From assembly GCA_965220385.1 (NCBI GenBank), contig OZ244825.1:4960001-5024000 (forward strand): a stretch of 64,000 bases of DNA, given 5' to 3'. Numbering within the stretch: the first letter of the stretch is position 1; every line of letters starts with the position of its first letter. Below the pieces are notes generated by a model. The model was not told the DNA's origin and did no database searches. It saw nothing but the letters and a program-made list of their open reading frames with translations. The position numbers and the translations under genes were made by a program. Positions 51,296-59,154 of this stretch are shown one piece after another. Origin of the DNA: PCPOR2b sp965220385. Lineage in GTDB: Bacteria; Poribacteria; WGA-4E; PCPOR2b.

Positions 51296-52039
51296 ATGCC
51301 AGAAAAAAGCACAGCGTTTGCCCTAATCGGCGATCGCTACCACAATTCAGACTACATTCGTACCGCGCTGGGCAAAACCTTGGTGGCTGACCTTGGGCTG
51401 ACCATCGACTTCACCGACGATGTCAAGCTGCTCAATGCAGAAACGCTGCGCGGCTACAAGATGCTAATCACCTTTCGAGACGGTATGATCTGGCCCCAAG
51501 GCTACGGTGGGGGCGGATCGCTGCCGCCAAACATAAGCGAACCACCGGTGCCAGAGGTCGAGGCAACCGCTGTCGACTGGATCACCGAGCCACAGGCGCA
51601 GGCAGTCAAAGATTTCGTCGAAGACGGTGGGGTTACCCTGTTTTACCACAATTCGACCTATATCGCCAGAGGCAATACGACCTTTCGCGCCGTCTTAGGC
51701 GCAGCGACCGAAGGACACCCACCCGTTCGACCGTTCAAGGTGACACTCACCGACCCAGACCATCCCATCACGCGGGGCGCCAGCGACTTTATTGTCACCG
51801 ACGAGCAGCACTATATGACCTACGACGGCGATCCAGCGCACGTTTTCATGCGGAGCATCAATGAGGATGGGTTGACGTTCAACGAGCTTGGCACAACTTG
51901 CGAGGCGGGGTGGGCATACGACTACGGGAAGGGACGAATCTGCTATCTTGCCCCCGGACATACCGTTGCTGCGCTATGGAATCCCGCATACGTAAAGATT
52001 CAGCAGAACGCCGTCCGATGGCTCTTGCGGGAGATATAA
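51296..52039 (+). CDS. ThuA-like domain protein
   Basis: A 247-residue protein of the trehalose-utilisation (ThuA) type with a class I glutamine-amidotransferase-like fold. Features include the opening FALIGDRYHNSDYIRTAL (about 8-25), VEDGGVTLFYHNSTYIARGNTTFRAVLG (about 106-133), the HPITRGASDFIVTDEQHYM stretch (about 155-173) and GKGRICYLAPGHTVAALWNP (about 210-230). ThuA proteins are linked to sugar (trehalose/maltose) oxidation but their reaction is not established. No signal peptide. AGGAGA lies 11 bases before the ATG. Confidence 0.8.
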   Translation: MPEKSTAFALIGDRYHNSDYIRTALGKTLVADLGLTIDFTDDVKLLNAETLRGYKMLITFRDGMIWPQGYGGGGSLPPNISEPPVPEVEATAVDWITEPQAQAVKDFVEDGGVTLFYHNSTYIARGNTTFRAVLGAATEGHPPVRPFKVTLTDPDHPITRGASDFIVTDEQHYMTYDGDPAHVFMRSINEDGLTFNELGTTCEAGWAYDYGKGRICYLAPGHTVAALWNPAYVKIQQNAVRWLLREI

Positions 52040-52365
52040 ATGGGGGTTGGCTCATATAACAAAAAGGCGTAGAGTGGGAAGCGAAATCGTAGGAGTGGCG
52101 TCTTCCCGCCCTCAGTCTATGAGGGCGTAGATTGGGTTGAATGGGAACAGTGAGACCCAACACCCAATCTACAATCCCCCGTTTCAGTTGCTTTGAATTC
52201 TAAAAGTACCAACACTGTCACGTAATAGTCCTGACTCAATAAACCTAAAACTATAAAGCAGCACATCAGACATTTTGAGGAACGCAATATGTAAACGGGA
52301 TTAGTTCAATGAACCAACCTCATTCCGTTTATTTTTACGTATTACGCATTACGTATCATTCTTCT
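52040..52365. other. Repeat-bearing intergenic stretch
   Basis: Gene-free. It contains GTAGATTGGGTTGAA..AACACCCAATCTAC (52128-52172), an inverted repeat of the widely seen GTAGGTTGGGTT type. A short AAACCTAAAACTATAAAG fragment (52240-52258) resembles the right end of the MITE family. A TTACGCATTACGTATC array lies at 52338-52360. I see no promoter. Confidence 0.55.
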
Positions 52366-52890
52366 TCACGCCTTAATATGATAAATCTCACGCAAGTTCC
52401 GATACTTCTGTGCATAGTCCAAGCCGTATCCGACGACAAAGGCATCTGGGATCTCAAAACCGACATAGTCAATCGTTGTTGACACAATTCTTCGTGCTGG
52501 TTTGTCTAGGAAGCTGCACACCTTCACGCTTGCGGGTTCTAATGCTTGGAGCTCCTTCATCAGAAAACTCATGGTTTGCCCTGTGTCAACGATATCTTCG
52601 ACAACAACTACGTCCGCGTTGTGAAGGTTTCCGTTCAATCCCTGAACTGTCCGAACATGCCCAGACGACTCCGTTCTATCATCATAACTCGAAAGCTGGA
52701 TGAACTCACAACGCACAGGAATCGAGAGTGTGCGGAACAGGTCCGCAAAGAATACGGCTGCGCCTTTCAGAACGCAGACCAGCACCGGCTCGCGATTGGA
52801 GTAATCTTCGGAGATCTGTAGCCCCAACTCCCGAACCCGCTTTTGGATCTCTGCTTCCGAGATTAGAGTGGATTCAATTTCCATTTTCAT
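52366..52890 (-). CDS. hpt: Hypoxanthine phosphoribosyltransferase
   Basis: A 174-residue purine salvage enzyme that makes IMP (and often GMP) from the base and PRPP. The PRPP-binding motif VVVVEDIVDTGQTM is present at about 94-107 (acidic pair ED, then DTGQT loop), with the flexible loop SSYDDRTESSGHVR before it and DKPARRIVSTTIDYVGFEIPDAFVVGYGLDY at the base-binding C-terminal end. The ATG at 52890 is used; the frame begins one TTG codon earlier. It overlaps the 3' end of tilS by 17 bases, the common tilS-hpt arrangement, in which the two are translated together. Confidence 0.93.
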   Translation of the reverse strand: MKMEIESTLISEAEIQKRVRELGLQISEDYSNREPVLVCVLKGAAVFFADLFRTLSIPVRCEFIQLSSYDDRTESSGHVRTVQGLNGNLHNADVVVVEDIVDTGQTMSFLMKELQALEPASVKVCSFLDKPARRIVSTTIDYVGFEIPDAFVVGYGLDYAQKYRNLREIYHIKA

Positions 52891-54307
52891 CAATTTTGGT
52901 AAAAGGTGAGTAACTCAAATATAGCTGACGCTTCGTCCCAGTCCGAACTTTGAACGGTTCACTCGTTCGATAGCCAACGACCCAAATAATCTCCTCCCGG
53001 CTCATCAGTACCGGGACCCGTCCCCGTTCCTGCCGAGGTATTTTAGCATCAATTAGCAAGTCCTTCAATTTTTTCGTGCCCTGCATTCCAAACGGCTGAA
53101 ACCGGTCGCCATCTTGCCGCCGTCGAAGCTTTAGCGGAAGTTGAAGCCGATCCAAATCAAATACAGCTTCAAATTTACCGTCAGGGAACTTATCCACCGC
53201 TGTGCAATCCATTGGTCTGTCCACAACGGTAGTAATCATCTCCGCATCCAATGATGGAAGCGAGGTCTGCCCCGGCACCGCGACCTCATATTCAAATGAG
53301 GGGTAACTGTCTATCGACTTCTGGATAAAGACACGGTTGTATGCCCGTCGAAACACCCCACCGTTAGGCAGATCCAAAACACTGTTCGGGACCTCTCCAT
53401 CGATCAGGGCCAACATCGATTCAAAATGATTGAAGTACAAATCCCTGACCTCTCCAAAAACCGCTGCGACAGCCAGACGCAGGATTCGCCGACGCAACGC
53501 CAAATGATACCCTCGAAATAAACAGCGATCCAGAATAACGGTATCCGACCGACACGATCCTAACCGGCACGCTTGAAGCGCATCATAAGCGACAGCCTCC
53601 AGATAGTCTGATTCCGCCTGTAATAGTTCGGCTGTCTGATTCAAGGCGTTCTGGACGTTGGAGTTATAACCACGTTCTAAGCTGGGAATAAGTTCTAACC
53701 GAACCCGATTACGGAGGTAGTCGAGTTGAGAATTTGTAGCGTCACAACGGGGGCGTAATCCAAGCTGCGCCACATAGTCCTCAATCTCTTTTCTTGAAAA
53801 AGCGAGCAAGGGGCGAATGAACTTCCCATCCCGCACCGGAAGCATCCCTTTTAAGCCCGATGTGCCCGCACCGCGCAGCAGATTTATCAAAACCGTTTCT
53901 GCCTGATCGCCGCGGTGATGCCCCAACGCAATCTTCGTCGCCCCAATCCGCTCAAAGACCCGTTCATAGAACTGATATCGTGCGCGTCGGGCTGCTACTT
54001 CAGCGGAGAGTTTCTGGTCCCGCATCAGCTGCGGCACATCAATCCTATCCCTTGAAATCGGGAGGTCCAGTTGATCTGCCTGCTCGGCAACATACGCCGC
54101 ATCATCCGCCGAATCCTCGCGAAAACCGTGATCCAAATGTGCAATATGGAGGTGACAATCAAGTTGATTGCGTAGCGTGTGCAAAGCGTAAAGCAAGGCA
54201 AGCGAATCAACACCGCCAGAAACACCGACAAGCACTGTTTCCTTTGGTTGAATCATCTGATGTTGAGTGATAAAGCGGTAGGTACATTGCACAAAGCCAG
54301 CAGCCAT
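52874..54307 (-). CDS. tilS: tRNA(Ile)-lysidine synthetase TilS
   Basis: A 477-residue enzyme that converts the C34 of tRNA-Ile(CAU) to lysidine, switching it from reading AUG to AUA. The ATP-binding PP-loop SGGVDSLALLYAL lies at 30-42. The catalytic domain shows HIAHLDHGFREDSADDAAYV (about 54-73) and ALGHHRGDQAETVLINLLRG (about 136-155), and the C-terminal domain DRFQPFGMQGTKKLKDLLIDAKIPRQERGRVPVL is the TilS-C tRNA-binding part. Normal length. The ribosome-binding site is weak. Overlaps hpt downstream. A CAT-anticodon tRNA lies about 130 bases upstream, in the preceding tRNA operon. Confidence 0.95.
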   Translation of the reverse strand: MAAGFVQCTYRFITQHQMIQPKETVLVGVSGGVDSLALLYALHTLRNQLDCHLHIAHLDHGFREDSADDAAYVAEQADQLDLPISRDRIDVPQLMRDQKLSAEVAARRARYQFYERVFERIGATKIALGHHRGDQAETVLINLLRGAGTSGLKGMLPVRDGKFIRPLLAFSRKEIEDYVAQLGLRPRCDATNSQLDYLRNRVRLELIPSLERGYNSNVQNALNQTAELLQAESDYLEAVAYDALQACRLGSCRSDTVILDRCLFRGYHLALRRRILRLAVAAVFGEVRDLYFNHFESMLALIDGEVPNSVLDLPNGGVFRRAYNRVFIQKSIDSYPSFEYEVAVPGQTSLPSLDAEMITTVVDRPMDCTAVDKFPDGKFEAVFDLDRLQLPLKLRRRQDGDRFQPFGMQGTKKLKDLLIDAKIPRQERGRVPVLMSREEIIWVVGYRTSEPFKVRTGTKRQLYLSYSPFTKIDENGN

Positions 54308-54390
54308 GACAGAATCTCGGTTTAATCTTGTAACGGCTTGGACATTTCGCGAAGTGAACAGGTTTCAGATTGTGGACGGATCCCACAAAA

Positions 54391-54420
54391 TCAAAAATAA
54401 AAAAGCCGCGCAAGGCGGCT
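54391..54420 (-). terminator. Terminator of the tRNA operon
   Basis: On the minus strand AGCCGC-CTTGC-GCGGCT is followed by TTTTTTATTTTT. It ends 17 bases after the last tRNA and before tilS, so the tRNA operon and tilS are separate transcripts unless read-through occurs. Confidence 0.85.
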
Positions 54421-54437
54421 AAATGATGATTTGTGAG

Positions 54438-54509
54438 TGCCGGTGTGGAGAGTTGAACTCCAGACAGCACGATTATGAGTCGTGTGCTCTACCACTGAGC
54501 TACACCGGC
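54438..54509 (-). tRNA. tRNA with CAT anticodon, elongator Met or Ile2
   Basis: A 72-base cloverleaf with acceptor GCCGGTG/CACCGGC, discriminator A and anticodon arm CACGA-CTCATAA-TCGTG. The C1-A72 initiator mismatch is absent, so it is not the initiator. A CAT anticodon fits elongator tRNA-Met or tRNA-Ile lysidine-modified by TilS. The acceptor positions 4 and 5 are G, unlike the C-G pairs reported as TilS determinants in E. coli, which slightly favours Met. CCA not encoded. Confidence 0.85.
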
Positions 54510-54580
54510 ATAAGAAAAAAGGGAAATGTGCTTGAACAAACACATTTCCCGTGAGCTTTCCTGCCTCTAATAGAACCAAG

Positions 54581-54657
<77 letters not shown>

Positions 54658-54676
54658 CCAAGATTTAGGGAGGAAA

Positions 54677-54764
54677 TGGTGGGCGAGGAGGGATTTGAAC
54701 CCTCACACCCAGTTACGGGCGATGGATTTTAAGTCCATTGTGTCTGCCATTCCACCACTCGCCC
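54677..54764 (-). tRNA. tRNA-Leu (anticodon TAA)
   Basis: An 88-base class II tRNA: acceptor GGGCGAG/CTCGCCC, discriminator A, CCA encoded. Anticodon arm ATGGA-CTTAAAA-TCCAT gives TAA for codon TTA. Long variable arm CGCCCGTAACTGGGTG. First gene of the operon, directly downstream of a strong promoter. Confidence 0.95.
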
Positions 54765-54807
54765 GCGGTAAGGAGGCATTGAATTCCAGCGAATTCAATC
54801 GACCCCT

Positions 54808-54836
54808 ATTGTAATAGATCCCCTCCGCTTTGTCAA
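54808..54836 (-). promoter_or_regulatory. Promoter of the tRNA operon
   Basis: On the minus strand TTGACA (54836-54831), 17-base spacer, TACAAT (54813-54808), 43 bases before the tRNA-Leu 5' end. An inverted GAATTC pair (GAATTCCAGCGAATTC) lies between promoter and tRNA. Confidence 0.75.
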
Positions 54837-54913
54837 GTTTTTTTTCTAAATTTAACGCAAGTTGCTATTTGTCAAACCCGCTTGGCTTGGATAGACATAT
54901 CCAAGCTGCTTTT

Positions 54914-54962
54914 CCCGTTCCGCCTGTCCCGCCTGTCCCGATTTATCGGGGATTCATCGGGG
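54914..54962. repeat. CCCGATTTATCGGGG palindrome-array copy
   Basis: CCGTTCCGCCTGTCCCG units, CCCGATTTATCGGGG and a GATTCATCGGGG extension. It lies after a TTGGATAGACATATCCAA palindrome at about 54886-54904 and a CGCAAGTTGCTA fragment, in the 300 bases between the tRNA operon promoter and the PhyH gene promoter. Confidence 0.7.
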
Positions 54963-54979
54963 CCTCACGTTTTTTACAG

Positions 54980-55008
54980 TTGACTTTCTCATGTCAGCGT
55001 GGCATACT
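54980..55008 (+). promoter_or_regulatory. Possible promoter of the PhyH gene at 55061
   Basis: TTGACT (54980-54985), 17-base spacer, CATACT (55003-55008), 52 bases before the ATG. The -35 box matches five of six and the -10 box four of six. Confidence 0.5.
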
Positions 55009-55060
55009 TTTCGCCTAAAGATTCATCCAATTTTCCAATGAGGAGGAGTAACAGCAACTT

Positions 55061-55816
55061 ATGCAACTTACCTACGCACAAAAGCAGGAAATCTTCAAAA
55101 ATGGGTTTGTCAAAGTTCCCGGTGTTGTGCCACAAGTGATGGTGGATGCCGCCCTCCGGGCGATCAATAGCGGTGTCGGCGAAGGGATGAACGCTGACGA
55201 TATGGTAACTTTTCGATCTCGGTCATACTGCCCAGACCTGCAGGGGGAATCTGTCATCACGGACCTGCTCAACCGAACACCCGCGTGGGAATTGGCAGAA
55301 TCAGCGATTGGGACCGGGAAAATTACTCCCGCAAAGGGAGGACAAATTGCACTCCGGTTTCCGAGTATGCAAGACCCACCGCCACAACCGGGCGGCCATC
55401 TCGATGGAATGCACTCGCCGCACAACGGTGTCCCCAAAGGCGTGATCCGGAACTTCACGATGCTGGTGGGTATCTACCTCAGCCATGTACCGCAGCCATA
55501 CTCCGGCAATTTCACAGTGTGGCCCGCGACACATCACGTCTACGAAAAGTATTTTCAGGAACACGGACCCGAATCACTCCTTGAGGGAATGCCGCCCGTC
55601 GAATTGCCGGAACCACATCAAATTATCGGGGAGCCCGGCGATGTCATTCTGGCGCACTACCAGATCGCACATACCGCAGCACCAAATGTCTCACCCCACA
55701 CACGGTATGCAATCTTTTTCCGACTGCGTCATATCGATCACCCCGACTACCGTCCGGAAGCGATGACCGATATCTGGCTCGAGTGGGAGGGGATGCAAGA
55801 TGTTGTGGCAGCGTGA
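55061..55816 (+). CDS. Phytanoyl-CoA dioxygenase (PhyH) family protein
   Basis: A 251-residue Fe(II)/2-oxoglutarate oxygenase. Triad H113-x-D115 (GGHLDGMHSPHNG) and H204 (HYQIAHTAAPN), with R215 (SPHTRYAIFFR) placed for 2-oxoglutarate. The double His after the triad (H118, H121) is different from the enzyme at 3157. The family acts on small organic molecules; the substrate is not inferable. GAGGAGGAG upstream is somewhat far from the ATG (about 14 bases). A hairpin terminator follows. No neighbour suggests a pathway. Confidence 0.87.
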   Translation: MQLTYAQKQEIFKNGFVKVPGVVPQVMVDAALRAINSGVGEGMNADDMVTFRSRSYCPDLQGESVITDLLNRTPAWELAESAIGTGKITPAKGGQIALRFPSMQDPPPQPGGHLDGMHSPHNGVPKGVIRNFTMLVGIYLSHVPQPYSGNFTVWPATHHVYEKYFQEHGPESLLEGMPPVELPEPHQIIGEPGDVILAHYQIAHTAAPNVSPHTRYAIFFRLRHIDHPDYRPEAMTDIWLEWEGMQDVVAA

Positions 55817-55933
55817 TTGGTATGTCAATCCTCACCCGCTCCCATTAACACAGAAAAGCCAAGAAAGTGACAACCCCTCGTAACATTCTTAGAGCCTGTT
55901 TGTAAAGTCATTTTGGATGAAGTTATTTGCTCT

Positions 55934-55966
55934 GAAACCGAGTTTTTTCTGCAAAACTCGGTTTCT
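55934..55966 (+). terminator. Terminator after the PhyH gene
   Basis: GAAACCGAGTTTT-TTCTGC-AAAACTCGGTTTC stem followed by TTCC. Same hairpin as at 41131-41165. The T-run is short, so termination strength is uncertain. Confidence 0.6.
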
Positions 55967-56043
55967 TCCGTAATCCGCTATTCAACGGTACATTATCGCT
56001 ATAATTTAGGAAACCGTGTCAGATCGATAGTAGGTGCTTGCCT

Positions 56044-56118
56044 CCCGCCTGTCCCGCCTGTCCCGCCTGTCCCGATTTATCGGGGATTTATCGGGGATTT
56101 ATCGGGGATTCATCGGGC
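56044..56118. repeat. CCCGATTTATCGGGG array, longest copy
   Basis: Three tandem CCCGCCTGT units, then the palindrome and three further GATT(T/C)ATCGGGG units. The variable copy number of both sub-units among the loci suggests slippage expansion. Confidence 0.8.
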
Positions 56119-56316
56119 GTCCCTTCCAAGACCAGGGTTAAGAAGGGTGTCTAGCGGCGATAAATCGCCGAACTACAAGTCGAAGACTTTCGGAACGGAG
56201 GGGTTGAGCACCCAACTGCGTAACTTCTACAAAAATAAAAAAACGCTGCGCTCTCCGCGTCTCTGCGGTAGATTTATGGTAAAAATTATAATTACTGATA
56301 CATTTGAATAATACAC

Positions 56317-56597
56317 TGGTGCTAGTTTGCAGCTGTTGATAACGTCAAACGTGATACGTGAAACATCAAAACTATTGGCTTTTGGGTGCCTTTAGCCCCG
56401 GCGGGGCGGCATGTTTATAGTACACGGATAAATAAATATCCCAAAGCCCCAGTTTCGAATCCCGCCTGTCCCGATTCATCGGGGATTTATCGGGGAGGGG
56501 CGACATGTGCAGCCCAAGGGTAGAACCAATGAGCTACCCTAATGTATCAATGAACGCTTCAACAATGTGGGAAAGATCCTCTCACTAACTAGCACCA
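56317..56597. mobile_element. TGGTGCTAGTT inverted-repeat element (281 bp)
   Basis: TGGTGCTAGTT at 56317-56327 and AACTAGCACCA at 56587-56597 are exact inverted repeats. The left interior (GCAGCTGTTGATAACGTCAAACG...) matches the element at 5646-5740. The rest contains CGGCGGGGCGGCATG and a palindrome-array copy. No reading frame of note. A non-autonomous element is likely, but no target duplication is obvious. Confidence 0.5.
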
Positions 56598-56696
56598 AAG
56601 GTTAATATGTATACCTGTTTGTATTGTTCACCATAAGTTTATGCCCTAGCGATGCGACAGGTGTATAGCATAACAAATCAAAGGAAAGGAGAACCC

Positions 56697-57974
56697 GTGT
56701 CAGAACAACTCGCAATTCACGGTGGAAAACCTACAGTCCCAGAAGGGACAATTAAATCCTGGCCCCACATTACCGATGCAGACCGGCAGGCAGTGATGGA
56801 GGTGCTGTCCAGCGACAGTATCAACGAACAGCGTAAGATTCAGTCTGAATCATTGTCCCAAGAATGGGCAGCATACGTGGGGCGAAAGTACTGCATCCCA
56901 ACCAACAGTGGCACCGCCGCACTCCACATGTGCATCGCCGCGCTGGGGATCGAGCCGGGCGACGAGGTCATCGTTCCAGCCTTTACGTTCTGGGCAACGG
57001 CAGCCGGTGTCCTCCACCACAACGCAATCCCAATCTTTGTGGACATTGATCCCAAGACGTTCTGCATCGATCCCGCGCAGATTGAAGCCAAACTCTCGGA
57101 ACGGACAAAAGCAATTATTGCTGTCCACATCCACGGGATGCCAGCGGATATGGAGGGAGTCCTCGCGATTGCTCAACAATACGGGCTCAAGGTTATCGAA
57201 GATGCCGCACAGGCGCACGGCGCAAAGTATAAGGGGAGGCCGTGCGGTTCGATTGGAGATGTCGCCGGGTTTAGCACCCAGATGTCGAAAACGCTGACCA
57301 CAGGCAGCGAGGGCGGTCTATTCGTCACCGATGATGAAGATTATCACAAACAAGCAGCACTACTTCAGTACTTCGGTGAATTAGTTGTGCCGGGTAGAGA
57401 GCGACAAGACCAAGAGTATAATGCTTTTGGGTTGGGGTGGATGTACCGTGGCGATGTGTTCGGTCAAGCATTTATCCGCAGCCAACTAAAAAGACTGGAT
57501 GCGAATAACGCCCTACGCATCCGAAACTGCAACTTCCTTACGGAACACCTCTCCAAAATCAAAGGCATTGAGACGCCATATGTCCCACCACACTGTGAAT
57601 CTGTTTTCTATAACTATGTGATCGGCGTCAAACCAGACGAATTGGGGCTTTCCGTCTCACCGAGGGGCTTCCGTGAGAAGGTTCAGGAAGCGCTAACCGC
57701 GGAAGGATTGCATGTTGGACAGTGGCAAAGAAAACCCGTGCCGGCACAAGAAATCTTTCAAGCCCAAGTTGGCTACGGAAAAGGGTGTCCCTGGACCTGT
57801 GGCAATGCCCAGCCGGTGGAATATCGCACAGAGGACTATCCCAACGCTACCGCTTTCATCGATTCCCATTTCTACCTTTTCGACGTGAATCCACCCAACG
57901 ACCTCGGTCTGATGAAGCTATACGTCGAAGCCATTGAAAAGGTGATGGATAACCCAGACCAGTTGGTTGGATAA
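56697..57974 (+). CDS. DegT/DnrJ/EryC1/StrS family aminotransferase
   Basis: A 425-residue PLP-dependent sugar or cyclitol aminotransferase. PLP lysine K198 lies in FSTQMSKTLTTGSEGG; D169 (EDAAQAHGA) contacts the pyridine nitrogen. TNSGTAALHMCIAALGI (near 69-85) and PAFTFWATAAGVLHHNAIPIFVDID are typical. It opens with LAIHGGKP, as in the AHBA-synthase-like branch (DegT proteins annotated as transferring amino groups to ketosugars or making 3-amino-5-hydroxybenzoate). Start: GTG at 56697 with AAAGGAG six bases upstream; the frame opens at 56652. A phosphatase and an esterase follow on the same strand. Confidence 0.9.
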   Translation: MSEQLAIHGGKPTVPEGTIKSWPHITDADRQAVMEVLSSDSINEQRKIQSESLSQEWAAYVGRKYCIPTNSGTAALHMCIAALGIEPGDEVIVPAFTFWATAAGVLHHNAIPIFVDIDPKTFCIDPAQIEAKLSERTKAIIAVHIHGMPADMEGVLAIAQQYGLKVIEDAAQAHGAKYKGRPCGSIGDVAGFSTQMSKTLTTGSEGGLFVTDDEDYHKQAALLQYFGELVVPGRERQDQEYNAFGLGWMYRGDVFGQAFIRSQLKRLDANNALRIRNCNFLTEHLSKIKGIETPYVPPHCESVFYNYVIGVKPDELGLSVSPRGFREKVQEALTAEGLHVGQWQRKPVPAQEIFQAQVGYGKGCPWTCGNAQPVEYRTEDYPNATAFIDSHFYLFDVNPPNDLGLMKLYVEAIEKVMDNPDQLVG

Positions 57975-58066
57975 GCGTGTGGACAAAGCAAAGGAAAGAA
58001 CGGAGCAGCGTGGGAATTGTTCGCATCTGAACGACGCAATCTATAAATGACCTGAAAGGAAGATTG

Positions 58067-59092
58067 ATGGACAAAACAGTAAATTCGCCGACAAATGTTA
58101 TCTTCTGCATCGGCGATGGGATGGGGTTTGAAAAAGTCAAAGCAGCCAGTTTATATGCCCACGGCAAAACTGGAACGCTCTCATTTGAGGCGTTCCCCTA
58201 TCAAGGCGAGGTGACGACGCATTCAGCCGATGCCCCTATAACTGACTCAGCAGCAGCTGCAACCGCAATGGCAACCGGTTCCAAGGTCAACAACGGCGTC
58301 ATCAGCACCGCTTTGCCGGGGGACGGTCACGAACTATATACACTCTTAGAGTGTTTCAAAGACCAGGGTAAGAGCACAGGGCTAATCTCTACTACTTTCC
58401 TCACCCACGCCACTCCCGCTGCCTTCGGTGCCCACGAACCTAAACGCGGTAATTTGGCAGAGATTGGCAACGATTACCTGAATCAGACCCGTCCGAATGT
58501 GCTGCTCGGCGGTGGTGGCAATGGCCTAACCGAGATAGAAGCGGAAGCAGCCGGCTACACTGTTATTACAGACCGAGACGGGCTCCTATCCTTGGACACC
58601 GAAAACGTTGATCGAGTCTCAGGTCAGTTTGGCGATACAAATCTGCCTTATGAGTTCGATGGACTTGGCGATCTCCCGCATCTATCCGAGATGGTTGCAA
58701 CCGCACTGAAGATATTAGCAAAAAATCCGACCGGCTTCTTTCTGATGATTGAAGGGGGCAGAATCGATCACGCTGGACACTCTAACGACATTGAGCGTAA
58801 TGTCTACGAGACGCTTGAATTCTCTAAAACCGTGCAAGTTGCATTTGACTGGGCGAAAGAACGGACCGACACCCTCATCATCGTCACCGCTGATCATGAA
58901 ACCGGCGGTCTGCAAGTCCTTGAAAACAACGGTAGAGGTATTTTCCCAGCTGTCTCTTGGTCCACCGGCGGTCATACAACCACAAATATCCCTGTATACG
59001 GTTGGGGAGCCAATGCAGCGTGTATCTCTGGTGTGATGGATAACACCGATTTCTTTAACGTCGTGATGCACAACCAATCCCCGGAAAAGTAG
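58067..59092 (+). CDS. Alkaline phosphatase family protein, no signal peptide
   Basis: A 341-residue member of the PhoA-type alkaline phosphatase family. The metal and nucleophile motifs are present: IGDGMG (15-20, D17), TDSAAAATAMATG with nucleophile S61, MIEGGRIDHAGHSND (near 229-243) and ADHETGG (near 277-283). Zn and Mg would bind these sites and release phosphate from monoesters. There is no signal peptide and the protein starts straight into the fold, while most relatives are exported. The start at 58067 has AAGGA seven bases upstream; a TTG one codon earlier is less likely. It lies 92 bases after the aminotransferase. Confidence 0.88.
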   Translation: MDKTVNSPTNVIFCIGDGMGFEKVKAASLYAHGKTGTLSFEAFPYQGEVTTHSADAPITDSAAAATAMATGSKVNNGVISTALPGDGHELYTLLECFKDQGKSTGLISTTFLTHATPAAFGAHEPKRGNLAEIGNDYLNQTRPNVLLGGGGNGLTEIEAEAAGYTVITDRDGLLSLDTENVDRVSGQFGDTNLPYEFDGLGDLPHLSEMVATALKILAKNPTGFFLMIEGGRIDHAGHSNDIERNVYETLEFSKTVQVAFDWAKERTDTLIIVTADHETGGLQVLENNGRGIFPAVSWSTGGHTTTNIPVYGWGANAACISGVMDNTDFFNVVMHNQSPEK

Positions 59093-59154
59093 ATTATCAT
59101 TAGGGTTGAAACGTGAGGGTTTCTAGTCTCATGCCTTACGAAGGGAGGAATTCT

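Larger units (their letters stand above)
55817..56696. other. Long gene-free stretch
   Basis: Nearly 900 bases without a supportable gene. Contains the terminator hairpin at 55934-55966, a long palindrome array at 56044-56118, an inverted-repeat element at 56317-56597 and a second palindrome copy at 56461-56496 nested in it. A weak GGCGATAAATCGCC hairpin lies at about 56155-56168. The 132-codon frame across 55913-56311 is built from repeat units and is not a gene. Confidence 0.6.

Noticed and set aside
56044..56118. A CRISPR-like array
   Set aside because: Units of 9 and 12 bases repeat directly with no unique spacers and no cas genes nearby.
55913..56311. A plus-strand frame encoding PVPPVPPVPIYRG-like peptides
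   Set aside because: The peptide is a translation of the CCCGCCTGT and GATTTATCGGGG repeat units. Similar frames occur at every palindrome array.
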